DNA of 64,000 bases from Melioribacteraceae bacterium (GCA_035362835.1 DAOSDY010000002.1:186001-250000); one strand, 5' to 3'. Counted from the stretch's first letter, positions 23,773-33,211 are shown. Numbers and translations: made by a program. Notes: a model not told the origin generated them from the letters alone.

Positions 23773-24741
23773 ATGACTAAAAAATATCTTATCTCGGTGG
23801 ACCTTGGTGGGACCAAAATTCTTTCAGCCTTAATAGATTCAAATAACAAAATTGTCGGTAGACAGAAAAGTCCCACAGAACTTGTTAATGGGAAGGAGGG
23901 TCTTGTAAGTTCAATTGTAGATTCTGTCAAAAAAGTAATGGCGGAAAATGAAATTTCGGAAAGGGAATTAAAATCCATTTGTCTAGGTGTACCGGGTACT
24001 GTTAATCCTTATTCCGGACTGATTGCAAGCGCACCGAACCTGGGTATAAAAAATTTTAATATTAAGGAAGCATTGATTAAGCATTTTTCCGTTCCTGTGC
24101 TTATTGAAAATGATGTTAATCTTGCCGGACTTGGGATTAAAAAATTTGAACTTGGTAATGAAGGAAATAATATACTGGTCGTTTTTGTCGGGACAGGTAT
24201 TGGAGGTGCACTTTTTTTTGAAGGGAAAATCTACAGAGGGTCATCCTTCTTTGCCGGTGAAATTGGTCATATGAAAGTCAGTCCAAAAGGTAATCTTCTT
24301 AGCAAAGAAAAGAGCAGTACATTTGAACTTCTCGCAAGCAGGACTGCAATAGTGAGGGATATCAGGAAGGATTTGAAAAGCGGTAAGAAAAGTATACTGA
24401 AAGAATATAGATCGCCGAAGAAAGTTTTGAAGAGTAAAGGATTGGCTCTGGCTGTAAAGAAAGGTGATCCGGTAACAATTAAATATGTCTCGCGTTCGGC
24501 CTTAACAATCGGTTCAGTTCTCGGAAGTCTTACAACGCTTCTAAATCTGGACACGATTGTAATTGGCGGGGGCGTATTTGAGGCCATCGGGGATTTTATG
24601 CTTCCAAAGGTTAAATCCTCTTTTAAGAAATCAGTGCTTCCGGAACCGGGTAAAATTGTGAAGATTGTTCAGACGAAATTGGGTGATGATGCCCCACTCT
24701 TTGGAGGAATTGCACTTGCTGAGGAATTCCTTACAAAGTAG
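23773..24741 (+). CDS. ROK-family sugar kinase-like protein lacking the usual zinc motif
   Basis: A 322-residue ROK protein. The ATP phosphate-binding motif DLGGTK (residues 10-15), the ENDVNLAGLG motif with catalytic Asp, GTGIGGALFFEGK and GEIGHMKV are intact. The CxCGxxGCxE zinc motif, which normally follows GHM, is absent: the sequence runs KVSPKGNLLSKEKSSTFELLAS instead. A glucokinase-like role is likely but the substrate is uncertain. CCCGGAG lies 6-12 bases before the ATG as a ribosome-binding site. It is convergent with the ABC-F gene (9 bases between stops). Confidence 0.85.
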   Translation: MTKKYLISVDLGGTKILSALIDSNNKIVGRQKSPTELVNGKEGLVSSIVDSVKKVMAENEISERELKSICLGVPGTVNPYSGLIASAPNLGIKNFNIKEALIKHFSVPVLIENDVNLAGLGIKKFELGNEGNNILVVFVGTGIGGALFFEGKIYRGSSFFAGEIGHMKVSPKGNLLSKEKSSTFELLASRTAIVRDIRKDLKSGKKSILKEYRSPKKVLKSKGLALAVKKGDPVTIKYVSRSALTIGSVLGSLTTLLNLDTIVIGGGVFEAIGDFMLPKVKSSFKKSVLPEPGKIVKIVQTKLGDDAPLFGGIALAEEFLTK

Positions 24742-24750
24742 AAATCGATT

Positions 24751-26700
24751 TTAAATTCTCTTAAAATTTTCTTCAATTTCTTCCAGTCTGTTGGAAAGTT
24801 CGGTCCAGCGGTTATATTCATCTTCTAAGAGCTGCTTGGTCTTTTCGTATTCAATATTTTTATTTTTTGCAGATATCGGATTGGAAAAAATCTCCGGATC
24901 GGCAAGCTCTGCTTCAATTGTTGATTTGAATTCCTCCAGAATTCTGATCTCCTTTTCACAATTATCAAGATCTCTCCTGAGGTCCTTTGTTAAGATGAAC
25001 TTCTGATTTCTTAATTCCGCATCGATTCTTTTCTGATCCCGTCGGGTCAGCTTATCCTTCGTTATATTTTTATCCTCCATGGAATCCAGGCCGTGCAATT
25101 CGAGCCGCTTGTTTAAATAATAATCGATTCCACCGTAATAAACATTTAGATTCCCGTTCCTAATTTCGAATATTTTATTAGCAATAGGCCTAATAAAATC
25201 GATGTCGTGCGATACAATTATCATTGTCCCTGAGAAATTTAAAAGAGCCTTTTGAAGTATCTCTTTGGATGAGAAATCGAGATGATTAGTAGGTTCATCA
25301 AGAATGATAAGATTGCTCTTCGTAAGAAGTAAACGGGCTAATGCTACGCGGCTTTTCTCTCCGCCTGATAGAACCTTTATCTTTTTGAAAACATCTTCGC
25401 CCGAGAAAAGGAACGTTCCTAAAATCTTTCTGATCTGTCCCGGTGTCAATTCGTCGTTAATTTCTTCTAGTGAATCGATAAGGTCATTTTCCGGATTGAG
25501 TGAGTCCGCTACTTCCTGTTCGTAATAGGAGATAATCGTATTGTGGCCGTATAATATCTCACCTCCGGAAGGAGAAATTTTTGAACCGATTATCTTTGCA
25601 AGAGTTGTCTTCCCGGCGCCGTTAACACCTACAATTGCAATTTTTTCTCCGCGTTCTATTGCAACGTTAATACCTTTCAGTACTTCCAGGTTACCATAGG
25701 ACTTTGAAATATTCTTCAGCTCAACGGGAAGGACTCCGCTTCTTGGCGGGTCGGGGAACCTTATTTCAATTTTTTTTTCCTGCTCAATCAATTCAACAGT
25801 ATCCATCCGTTCCAGCATTTTGATCCGGCTCTGCACCTGTTTTGCTTTAGTATTTTTGTACCGGAATCTTTCAATGAATCTTTCGGTTTCCTTAATCTTT
25901 TTCTCCCGGACTTTCTGCATTTCTTTAAGCTGGATATCCCTTTCATCCTTGAAATTTAGATAATGCTCGTAATTGCCCGGATAGAAATTAATCTGATTGT
26001 TGAATACTTCCAGAGTTTTGTCTGTAATACTGTTTACAAAATGTCTGTCGTGGGATACAACTATTATTGCCCCCTTGTAGCTATTTAGAAATTCAATCAG
26101 CCACTGCAGAGTTTCGATATCGAGATGATTAGTAGGTTCATCCAAAAGCAGGAGATCGTTTTCCGCCAGCAGAATTTTGGCAAGTTGAATACGCATTTGC
26201 CATCCGCCCGAAAATTCCTCCGTAGATCTGTGGAAGTCCTTCTTTTTAAATCCGAGTCCCTCCAGTATTTTTTCGATTCTGGATTCGGCGGTATAGAAAT
26301 TTAATTCGTCTTTACGGTGATGTAGTTCGCCCAGCGCGTTAAGTAATTCCTGTCTCTCTTCATCATCAATTGTTTCAGAATTGAGAATATTCAGTATTTC
26401 ATTTTCACTTTGGATAATCGAGTGGATTTCGAGCAGGGAGGATTTAACCTCATCAAAAAGTGACCGGTCTTTAAATGCTATTAAATCCTGTGGAAGATAT
26501 CCGATCCGGAGGCCCTTCTGTTTTACTATTTCACCGCTCTCAGGCTTCTCAAAATCCATCAGAAGTTTAAGCAGGGTCGATTTCCCTTTGCCGTTCGAGC
26601 CGACCAGTGCAATTCTATCTTTACGGTGAATCTTAATATTCACATTTTCAAAGAGATTCTCGCCGGTGAATTGTATCGATAAATTTCGAATATCTATCAT
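24751..26700 (-). CDS. ABC-F family ATPase
   Basis: A 649-residue soluble protein with two ABC cassettes and no membrane domain. Walker A motifs GSNGKGKST and GVNGAGKTT, signatures FSGGWQMRIQLA and LSGGEKSRVALA, and Walker B LLLDEPTNHLD / LIILDEPTNHLD are complete. Between the cassettes lies the KERFRYKNTKAKQVQSR-type linker of the ABC-F family, which acts at the ribosome E site. A C-terminal coiled coil (about 565-649) resembles that of Uup/YdiF-type members. Which subfamily it belongs to needs a tree. Confidence 0.93.
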   Translation of the reverse strand: MIDIRNLSIQFTGENLFENVNIKIHRKDRIALVGSNGKGKSTLLKLLMDFEKPESGEIVKQKGLRIGYLPQDLIAFKDRSLFDEVKSSLLEIHSIIQSENEILNILNSETIDDEERQELLNALGELHHRKDELNFYTAESRIEKILEGLGFKKKDFHRSTEEFSGGWQMRIQLAKILLAENDLLLLDEPTNHLDIETLQWLIEFLNSYKGAIIVVSHDRHFVNSITDKTLEVFNNQINFYPGNYEHYLNFKDERDIQLKEMQKVREKKIKETERFIERFRYKNTKAKQVQSRIKMLERMDTVELIEQEKKIEIRFPDPPRSGVLPVELKNISKSYGNLEVLKGINVAIERGEKIAIVGVNGAGKTTLAKIIGSKISPSGGEILYGHNTIISYYEQEVADSLNPENDLIDSLEEINDELTPGQIRKILGTFLFSGEDVFKKIKVLSGGEKSRVALARLLLTKSNLIILDEPTNHLDFSSKEILQKALLNFSGTMIIVSHDIDFIRPIANKIFEIRNGNLNVYYGGIDYYLNKRLELHGLDSMEDKNITKDKLTRRDQKRIDAELRNQKFILTKDLRRDLDNCEKEIRILEEFKSTIEAELADPEIFSNPISAKNKNIEYEKTKQLLEDEYNRWTELSNRLEEIEENFKRI

Positions 26701-26710
26701 AACAAAATAT

Positions 26711-28936
26711 CTACTTTCGGATTACGGCAACCTTGCCAGTTGTAACACTGTTTGCTTCTTCGTCATTTGCAACAATTATATAAATGCCGGAAGGGACATA
26801 ATTACCATTAAGATCCTTTGCATCCCAGAAAGCAACTCGGCCGCCCGGCGAAGTAAATTCCCGGATCAGATTACCTGAAATATCGAGTATTTTGATCCTG
26901 CTGCTTTTAATCAGACCGTCAATTGTTACCTGAACGGCGCCGCTTCCCTCAATTATAAGTGGCTGCGGATAGACGGTGAGTTGATTAAAACTCTCCACCG
27001 GTTTTATTGAAGAGGTCTGAAGCTCAACAAGTCCGTAATCAGTTCCGATATATACTTTACCGAGATTTTCATCTATGGCAATGCTTCTTATTTCGTCATT
27101 TGGCAGAGGACTGTTTTTAGTATTATAGAAATCTACCAGTTGATACCCGTCGCTGGAAATTACAGCAACGCCTTGTTTAGTCCCGATCCATTTCTGATTA
27201 AGTGCATCAACAGCAATACAGGTGACGCTCTGGTTTTTAATCGATAATGCGAAGTTGCTGTACAATGTTGTAGTCGGTTTGGACGGATCGGTAATTACAT
27301 TTACACCCAAACTGGTTCCTATCCAGAGATAACCCCGTTTATCAATCGCAAGGGAGGTAATTATGTCGCTCAGCAGATTATTAGACTGCTTTAGTACTCC
27401 CTGTGTATCATCCGATAAATTTGTAAATGTCTCCTTCTCATTAAAATAATAGAGACCCCGGTTACCCTCGATTACAACAAACCATTTTGTACCGTTCTGA
27501 TCTATCACCATTTTATCGAGTACATCAAATTCTGAAAGAGTAGGATTTGTCATCGAATAATGATACCACTTCTTATCTGGTGTCAATACGCTAAGAGGTT
27601 TTCTTGCTGCCGACTGATGGTTGGCAATCCAGATGTTTCCTTTCGGGTCGACTTTTATATCGGAGATCGCAAGAAAATTTGTATTTGCAGGTATACCTAC
27701 AAGTTCGCTGTTTGCAGCGGTGTATGTCTCGAACTGACCGTTTTTAAAAATTGTAAATCCGTTTCCCCAGTTGGAGAGATACACAGAGTTGTTTTCCGTA
27801 GCATAAACATTATAAAATGCATTTGAAGGGAGTTGAGTGACATTTTCTTTGCTGTATCTTTTCCATGATTGTCCGTCAAACTCCAGAAATCCGACACCGA
27901 AAACATCTTTTCCAGTTGCAACATAGAGATTCCCGCTACCGGAGACTGAAAGATTGATAAAAAGATTGCTGTAAGGACCGTTTGGTGATAAATATTTTAT
28001 ACCGCTCCCCATAATCTCAATCAATCCGTTAGTTGATGAAAGGTAAATTTTATTATTTAGAACAGAGACTGAAGAAAGTGAGATAGATTGATTATCGAAT
28101 AGCTGGGTTAACTGATTATTGCTATATGAAAATAATTTTTTGTCGGTTATCGCGTAAAGTGTATTTCCTGAAATTGCGATATCCTTTACGGTATTACCCT
28201 GAAGCGTCAAAAGGCTCCACGTGCCGTTAATAAATCTGTAAATACCGTTGCTTGCAGCTAATATTATTTCACCGTTGTAAGAAAGAATTTTACTCCCGGA
28301 TTGAGCGGGAATACCGCCGCCGAAAGCATAGGAATTCCAAGATTCCGGAGCCGATAAATTCTGCGCACCGGATTTCTGAATAGCTACGCCACTCTCGGTA
28401 AGTGTATATACAAGTTCCGATTTATAAGTATTCAGAATTCTTGTCTCCGTTGCAAAGACGCCAAGTTTTAAAAATGTGTCGTAAAACGTAAGAGTGGAAA
28501 TATTAATGAGGGCTAATCCAAAATCCGTTGCAACAAATGCGGTATCACCTGAAAAATAGATGTCGTTTATCTGCTTGCGGGTTTTATTCGATTTAAAAAT
28601 ATCCGGTATGCTAGATGCCGATTTCTTTTCGGGATTGTAGACAATTATATAACCCTCCTGGGAACCGAACCAGACTTTCCCGTTTTTATCAATTCCAACA
28701 GAGGTAAGTGTCTGACTCATCAATCCTTCTGCTTTATTTAATACGATAAATGAAGTATCGCTCGAAAATTTTAACATGAAAGCCCCGCCGTTGGAAACGG
28801 TCCAGACTCCATCTGAAGCAATCGCAGCTTCTTTAATATCTTTCATATCGGAATATATTTTCCAGCTGCCGATGTTCTGAGGAAGGATTGAAGAAGAAAT
28901 CAATATCAGAATAAAAAATAATTTTAACCTGCCCAT
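26711..28936 (-). CDS. Secreted two-component-type beta-propeller protein, PorZ-like, with T9SS sorting domain
   Basis: A 741-residue protein with a signal peptide (residues 1-19, ...SSSILPQ). It has many short propeller repeats of the regulator-propeller kind (VWFGSQEGYIIVYN, LWIGTSLGVNVITD, KWIGTKQGVAVIS, VYIGTDYGLVEL), enough for two propellers. The C-terminal 90 residues form a T9SS sorting domain (VYPQPL, SRIKILDISGNLIREF, WDAKDLNGNYVPSGIYI). This layout resembles PorZ, a surface component of the T9SS attachment complex, but many unrelated propellers look similar. Upstream on the minus strand, bases 28979-28986 read TAAATTTG, a good -7 box for a Bacteroidota-type promoter. Confidence 0.75.
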   Translation of the reverse strand: MGRLKLFFILILISSSILPQNIGSWKIYSDMKDIKEAAIASDGVWTVSNGGAFMLKFSSDTSFIVLNKAEGLMSQTLTSVGIDKNGKVWFGSQEGYIIVYNPEKKSASSIPDIFKSNKTRKQINDIYFSGDTAFVATDFGLALINISTLTFYDTFLKLGVFATETRILNTYKSELVYTLTESGVAIQKSGAQNLSAPESWNSYAFGGGIPAQSGSKILSYNGEIILAASNGIYRFINGTWSLLTLQGNTVKDIAISGNTLYAITDKKLFSYSNNQLTQLFDNQSISLSSVSVLNNKIYLSSTNGLIEIMGSGIKYLSPNGPYSNLFINLSVSGSGNLYVATGKDVFGVGFLEFDGQSWKRYSKENVTQLPSNAFYNVYATENNSVYLSNWGNGFTIFKNGQFETYTAANSELVGIPANTNFLAISDIKVDPKGNIWIANHQSAARKPLSVLTPDKKWYHYSMTNPTLSEFDVLDKMVIDQNGTKWFVVIEGNRGLYYFNEKETFTNLSDDTQGVLKQSNNLLSDIITSLAIDKRGYLWIGTSLGVNVITDPSKPTTTLYSNFALSIKNQSVTCIAVDALNQKWIGTKQGVAVISSDGYQLVDFYNTKNSPLPNDEIRSIAIDENLGKVYIGTDYGLVELQTSSIKPVESFNQLTVYPQPLIIEGSGAVQVTIDGLIKSSRIKILDISGNLIREFTSPGGRVAFWDAKDLNGNYVPSGIYIIVANDEEANSVTTGKVAVIRK

Positions 28937-29052
28937 TATTTTCCCTCAAGATTAAGGTTGTTATTTAAAACCGCAAGGCAAATTTAGTATTTTCCCGCGG
29001 AACATAAAGTGTAATAACTATTATAATATTAAAAATGTGGTAGAAGTTTAAT

Positions 29053-29883
29053 TCATGCGCTGTTTTTATGAAGCATAGTTCTCATTGCTTCGAGGTGATT
29101 TGGTGAGATAATATATTTACCCAGGTTTGATTCGTCATCTTTTTTGCCGCCGTGGAAATCGGAACCTCCCGCTTCAAGCAGACAATACTGATTAACAATC
29201 CCCCTGTAAAAGTGAATCTGGCTTTCGGAATGACTCGGATGAATAACTTCAATTCCGTCAATGCCCGCTTTGATAAGATCTGTTAGGATCGATTCCTTCA
29301 TATATCCTGGATGTGCAACAAAGGAGAGTCCGCCGGAATCGCTGATCAGTTTGGTTGCACTCTGAGGTGAAACATGAATCTTTCTTTCGAAAGCAGGGCC
29401 GTAATCTCCAATGAATCTTTCAAAAGCTTCATAATAATTTTTGATAAGTCCAAGGTTTACAAGAGCATATGCAATATGTGGTCTTCCAATTGCCGAGTTT
29501 CTTGCGAGGTCGGTTACATCGTCTATTGTAATCGATAATCCCAGGTTTCTAAGTTTTTGGACTATTCTTTTAGCCCTGTGAAATCTTTCGTCCCTGAAAA
29601 AACTTAAATACTTCTGAAGTTCTTCATTTTCAATATCTATGAAGTAGCCGAGGAGATGTACTTCTTTCTCATCAAGGTCTGTACTTATTTCGACTCCGGG
29701 GATTACCTCAACGCCTATTTCCTTACCTACTGCAACCGCTTCTTTAATTCCGTTTAGACTATCGTGGTCCGTTATACTAATTGTATCGAGACCGGCTGCT
29801 TTTGCCTTTTGAACCAGCTCGGCAGGGGAGTAAATACCGTCCGAGTATGTAGTGTGCATATGAAGATCTATTCTGGCCGGCAT
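29053..29883 (-). CDS. PHP-domain metal-dependent phosphoesterase (RNase AM/YciV-like)
   Basis: A 276-residue PHP protein: DLHMHTTYSDG (H8, H10, D15), SITDHDSLNG, PGVEIST, a HLLGYFID strand, SFVAHPGYM and GGSDFHGG supply the metal ligands. The family includes nucleoside 3',5'-bisphosphate phosphatase/5'-3' RNase AM (YciV) of E. coli. The ATG overlaps the last base of the upstream Crp-type gene's stop, so the two are coupled in one operon. The precise substrate is not shown. Confidence 0.88.
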   Translation of the reverse strand: MPARIDLHMHTTYSDGIYSPAELVQKAKAAGLDTISITDHDSLNGIKEAVAVGKEIGVEVIPGVEISTDLDEKEVHLLGYFIDIENEELQKYLSFFRDERFHRAKRIVQKLRNLGLSITIDDVTDLARNSAIGRPHIAYALVNLGLIKNYYEAFERFIGDYGPAFERKIHVSPQSATKLISDSGGLSFVAHPGYMKESILTDLIKAGIDGIEVIHPSHSESQIHFYRGIVNQYCLLEAGGSDFHGGKKDDESNLGKYIISPNHLEAMRTMLHKNSA

Positions 29884-30563
29884 CAGCTGTAGAGTTCCTT
29901 GAATTTTTCGTAATCCATAATTCTCAATTTACTTCCGTCCAGTTCGATCATACCCTTCTTTGCAAATGAATGAAGAGTCCTTGATATTGTTTCCCTTGAA
30001 GTACCGGCCATATTAGCAAGATCCTGCTGAAGCGGGAGTTTGTCGATTTCGACTTTACCGTGTTTAATCATTCCCACATCATCGGCAAGCTGGAGTATTA
30101 CGGTTGCAACTTTTCCTTCCGCGTCTTTAAGAGATAGGGCTTTTATCTTTCCGTCTGCAGCTCTCAACCTCTTAGTAAGTTCCTGTAATAAAGAAATTGC
30201 GACTTCCGGATACTCCTTTAACAGATTAATGAAATCATTTCTCTGGATAAGGAAAAGCTCGGAGTCCTCAATAGCTACGACGGTTGCAGACCTGGTCTGG
30301 CCATCAAGAATTGCCATTTCACCGAAAAAATCGCTGTCGGATAAAATGGTTAATATAACTTCTCTTCCGTCGCTGCTTGTTCTTGCAACTTTTACTTTAC
30401 CTTGAACAATAACAAAAAGTGCAGATCCGACTTCATCTTCCATCAGAATAACGTCGTTCTTGTTGAACATTCTTCTCGTCCCGATCTTTTCAATTTTTTC
30501 TATAGTATCCATCGGTATTTCAGAAAAAATGGGAACGTAAGCTAAAAATTCTGATGACGGCAT
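29883..30563 (-). CDS. Crp/Fnr-family transcriptional regulator
   Basis: A 226-residue regulator with an N-terminal cyclic-nucleotide-binding fold (residues of about 10-125) and a C-terminal winged helix (QQDLANMAGTSRETISRTLHSFAKKGMIEL). The pocket motif FGEMAILDGQTRSA keeps the Glu and Arg-Ser that contact the nucleotide phosphate in Crp. There is not one cysteine in the protein, so it cannot hold an Fnr-type iron-sulfur cluster. It lies divergent from gap with 189 bases between starts and is coupled to the PHP gene downstream. Its targets are unknown; control of gap or itself is possible. Confidence 0.9.
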   Translation of the reverse strand: MPSSEFLAYVPIFSEIPMDTIEKIEKIGTRRMFNKNDVILMEDEVGSALFVIVQGKVKVARTSSDGREVILTILSDSDFFGEMAILDGQTRSATVVAIEDSELFLIQRNDFINLLKEYPEVAISLLQELTKRLRAADGKIKALSLKDAEGKVATVILQLADDVGMIKHGKVEIDKLPLQQDLANMAGTSRETISRTLHSFAKKGMIELDGSKLRIMDYEKFKELYS

Positions 30564-30680
30564 TTTTAACCTCTGTTAAATTTATTGAATTCTAAATATG
30601 GGGATTGAACGACCGCAAGATAAACTTTTCCCTCATAATCAACAATTCTTTTGAAATATACCGGGGCCATTCTTTTCAAA

Positions 30681-30711
30681 TTGATACTTCCTGACTGAAT
30701 TTCTATATTTG
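30681..30711 (+). promoter_or_regulatory. Bacteroidota-type promoter for gap
   Basis: TTG at 30681-30683 is followed after 20 bases by TATATTTG at 30704-30711, a full match to the TAnnTTTG -7 box with correct spacing to a TTG -33 element. It lies 42 bases before the gap start codon. Confidence 0.6.
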
Positions 30712-30752
30712 CATTCAATTTTACACAAAAAACGTTATTGGAGGTAAATAAA

Positions 30753-31811
30753 ATGTCGGTAAAAGTTGGTATTAACGGATTTGGTAGAATAGGCAGACTC
30801 GTATTCAGTGCGCTGGTTGATAAGGGCTACTTCGGAAAAGAAATTGATATTGTAGCTGTTGTTGATGTTAGCACAGATGCAAAATATTTTGCTTATCAGT
30901 TGAAATATGACTCAGTCCACGGTAAATTCGCCGGAACATTAGGAAGTGAAAAAAGCAATCCGTCGCTGGAAACAGATGATATTCTTGTTGTCAACGGTAA
31001 GAAAATAAAATGTGTACTCGCACAAAAGGAACCCTCTCAATTGCCATGGAAAGAACTCGGTGTTGATATTGTAATTGAAGCAACAGGGTTATTTACCGAC
31101 GGCGAAAAAGCAAAAGGGCACATTACTGCCGGTGCAAAAAAAGTTCTTATCACCGCACCCGGCAAAGGTGAAGTAAAAACATTTGTTATAGGTGTAAACG
31201 ATAACGAATACGACTCTTCAAAACATCAGATCGTTTCGAATGCATCCTGCACTACAAACTGTCTGGCTCCGGTTGTTCATGTGCTCCTTAAAGAGGGAAT
31301 CGGAATTGAATCAGGTCTTATGACAACTATCCACGCATACACGGCAACACAGAAAACCGTTGATGGTCCTTCCAAAAAGGATTGGAGAGGCGGGCGTGCC
31401 GCAGCTATTAACATCATACCGTCATCCACGGGCGCCGCTAAAGCTGTTGGCGAAGTACTTCCACAGGTAAAGGGGAAACTTACAGGGATGTCGTTCAGAG
31501 TGCCTGTTGCAAATGTTTCTGTTGTAGATCTTACATTCCGTTCGGAAAAGGAGACATCTATTCAGGAGATTGATCAGCTTTTGAAAAAAGCATCGGAAAC
31601 ATATTTGAAGGGGATTCTCGGTTATTGCAACGAGGAAGTTGTTTCAACCGACTTTATACATGACGACCGTGCATCGATTTACGATTCGCTTGCAACCGTT
31701 CAGAATAATCTGAAAGGTGAAAAGAGAATGTTTAAAATTGTAACGTGGTATGATAACGAATGGGGTTATTCATGCAGAGTCGTTGATCTGCTCTTAAAAT
31801 TAATCAAGTAA
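30753..31811 (+). CDS. gap: Glyceraldehyde-3-phosphate dehydrogenase
   Basis: NAD-dependent glycolytic enzyme oxidising glyceraldehyde-3-phosphate to 1,3-bisphosphoglycerate. The 352-residue product has NGFGRIGRLV, the active-site SNASCTTNCLAP (Cys166), TIHAYTATQK, SSTGAAKAVG and the closing WYDNEWGYSCR. At 352 residues it is a little longer than the usual 330-340. I chose ATG 30753 because GGAGG at 30740-30744 lies 8 bases upstream; an in-frame TTG at 30738 overlaps that site. It would accept the G3P made by DeoC. A strong terminator separates it from pgk. Confidence 0.97.
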   Translation: MSVKVGINGFGRIGRLVFSALVDKGYFGKEIDIVAVVDVSTDAKYFAYQLKYDSVHGKFAGTLGSEKSNPSLETDDILVVNGKKIKCVLAQKEPSQLPWKELGVDIVIEATGLFTDGEKAKGHITAGAKKVLITAPGKGEVKTFVIGVNDNEYDSSKHQIVSNASCTTNCLAPVVHVLLKEGIGIESGLMTTIHAYTATQKTVDGPSKKDWRGGRAAAINIIPSSTGAAKAVGEVLPQVKGKLTGMSFRVPVANVSVVDLTFRSEKETSIQEIDQLLKKASETYLKGILGYCNEEVVSTDFIHDDRASIYDSLATVQNNLKGEKRMFKIVTWYDNEWGYSCRVVDLLLKLIK

Positions 31812-31828
31812 TTTCATTATTGTTTAAA

Positions 31829-31864
31829 AGGACGCAGAACATTTCAGTTCTGCGTCTTTTTTTT
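31829..31864 (+). terminator. Rho-independent terminator between gap and pgk
   Basis: Stem GACGCAGAAC (31831-31840) pairs perfectly with GTTCTGCGTC (31847-31856) around a 6-base loop, followed by eight T. It lies 20 bases after gap. pgk therefore needs read-through or its own promoter, although its start is only 27 bases downstream of the T run. Confidence 0.92.
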
Positions 31865-31890
31865 ATATTTTGTATGACCCCGGAGGGAAT

Positions 31891-33090
31891 ATGAAAAAAT
31901 TAAGTATCGACAAAGTTGATCTGAATAGCAAAAAGGTACTGGTTAGAGTCGATTTCAATGTGCCACTTGATGAGAATCTGAATATCACTGATGATATCAG
32001 AATCACTTCTGCTCTTCCGACAATTAAAAAAATTATTAAAGATGGCGGCCGCACTATTCTTATGAGTCACCTCGGCCGTCCGAAAGGCGGACCGAATCCG
32101 AAATACAGCCTGAAACCGGTTGCTGTTAGACTTGGTGAATTGCTTCAGATGGATGTTAAGTTTGCACCGGATTGCATCGGCGATCAGGTTGAAGCTATTG
32201 TAAACTCATTGAAAGACGGGGAGGTACTTCTGCTTGAGAATCTTCGGTTCCACTCTGAAGAAGAGAAGAATGATGCCGGGTTTGCAGGGCAGCTCGCTAA
32301 ACTTGGTGACGTTTACATAAACGATGCATTCGGTTCTGCGCATCGTGCTCATGCTTCTACGGAAGGCGTTACCAGGTTTATTAAAACCTGTGCTTCCGGT
32401 TACCTGATGCAGAAAGAACTCGATTATCTTGGAAGCGCAGTCGCAAATCCTGTTCGGCCTTTTACTGCGATTCTGGGTGGTTCAAAAATCTCAGGTAAGA
32501 TTGATGTTATCGATAACCTTCTTCCAAAAGTTGATTATCTGCTTATTGGCGGAGGAATGGCTTATACTTTCTATAAAGCAATGGGGTATGAAATCGGTAC
32601 CTCTCTTCTGGAGACAGAAAAGCTTGATCTGGCAAAAGACGTCCTGGAGAAATTCAAGAAATCGAATGCCAAGGTTCTTCTTCCGAAGGATAATGTGATA
32701 GCATCAGAATTTAAAAATGAATCTACTCCGTCTATTGTTGATGCCGATAAAATCCCGGCAGATAAAATGGGCCTCGATATCGGTCCGAAAACTATTGAAG
32801 AATTTAGAAATGTTATACTAAGCAGTAAAACAGTAGTATGGAATGGACCGCTCGGTGTTTTTGAATTCGATAATTTTGCAAAGGGTACTAATGAAATAGC
32901 AGAAGCGCTTGCTGTTGCTACTTCTAAAGGAGCTGTAACTATAATCGGTGGCGGTGATTCTGCCGCGGCTGTTAGTAAAGCAGGGCTTGATGATAAAGTC
33001 TCCCATGTATCAACCGGCGGCGGGGCTTCACTTGAATTCCTCGAAGGGAAAATTCTTCCGGGTGTGGCTGCATTGAATGATGATAATTAA
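31891..33090 (+). CDS. pgk: Phosphoglycerate kinase
   Basis: Glycolytic ATP-forming enzyme. The 399-residue product shows RVDFNVPLDENLNITDD, LMSHLGRPKG, LLENLRFHSEE, DAFGSAHRAHAST, AILGGSKISGKI and GGGDSAAAV, all canonical. The start at ATG 31891 gives normal length and has GGAGGG at 31882-31887, although the spacing of about 3-4 bases is short; an upstream in-frame TTG at 31870 overlaps the gap terminator T tract. Confidence 0.97.
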   Translation: MKKLSIDKVDLNSKKVLVRVDFNVPLDENLNITDDIRITSALPTIKKIIKDGGRTILMSHLGRPKGGPNPKYSLKPVAVRLGELLQMDVKFAPDCIGDQVEAIVNSLKDGEVLLLENLRFHSEEEKNDAGFAGQLAKLGDVYINDAFGSAHRAHASTEGVTRFIKTCASGYLMQKELDYLGSAVANPVRPFTAILGGSKISGKIDVIDNLLPKVDYLLIGGGMAYTFYKAMGYEIGTSLLETEKLDLAKDVLEKFKKSNAKVLLPKDNVIASEFKNESTPSIVDADKIPADKMGLDIGPKTIEEFRNVILSSKTVVWNGPLGVFEFDNFAKGTNEIAEALAVATSKGAVTIIGGGDSAAAVSKAGLDDKVSHVSTGGGASLEFLEGKILPGVAALNDDN

Positions 33091-33103
33091 TTTATTCTGG
33101 CGG

Positions 33104-33129
33104 GCAGGATCTGTACCTTCTGATCCTGC
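33104..33129 (+). terminator. Intergenic hairpin after pgk, possible terminator
   Basis: GCAGGATC (33104-33111) pairs perfectly with GATCCTGC (33122-33129) around a 10-base loop. Only a weak T stretch follows (CCGTTTAATA), so it may be a weak terminator or an mRNA-stabilising 3' hairpin. Confidence 0.45.
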
Positions 33130-33211
33130 GCCGTTTAATATTCCGTCGGCTCCTTTAGAATGATGTCAAAATAGTTTAACTTTCTTACAAACAATCTATA
33201 CGGATAAATTA

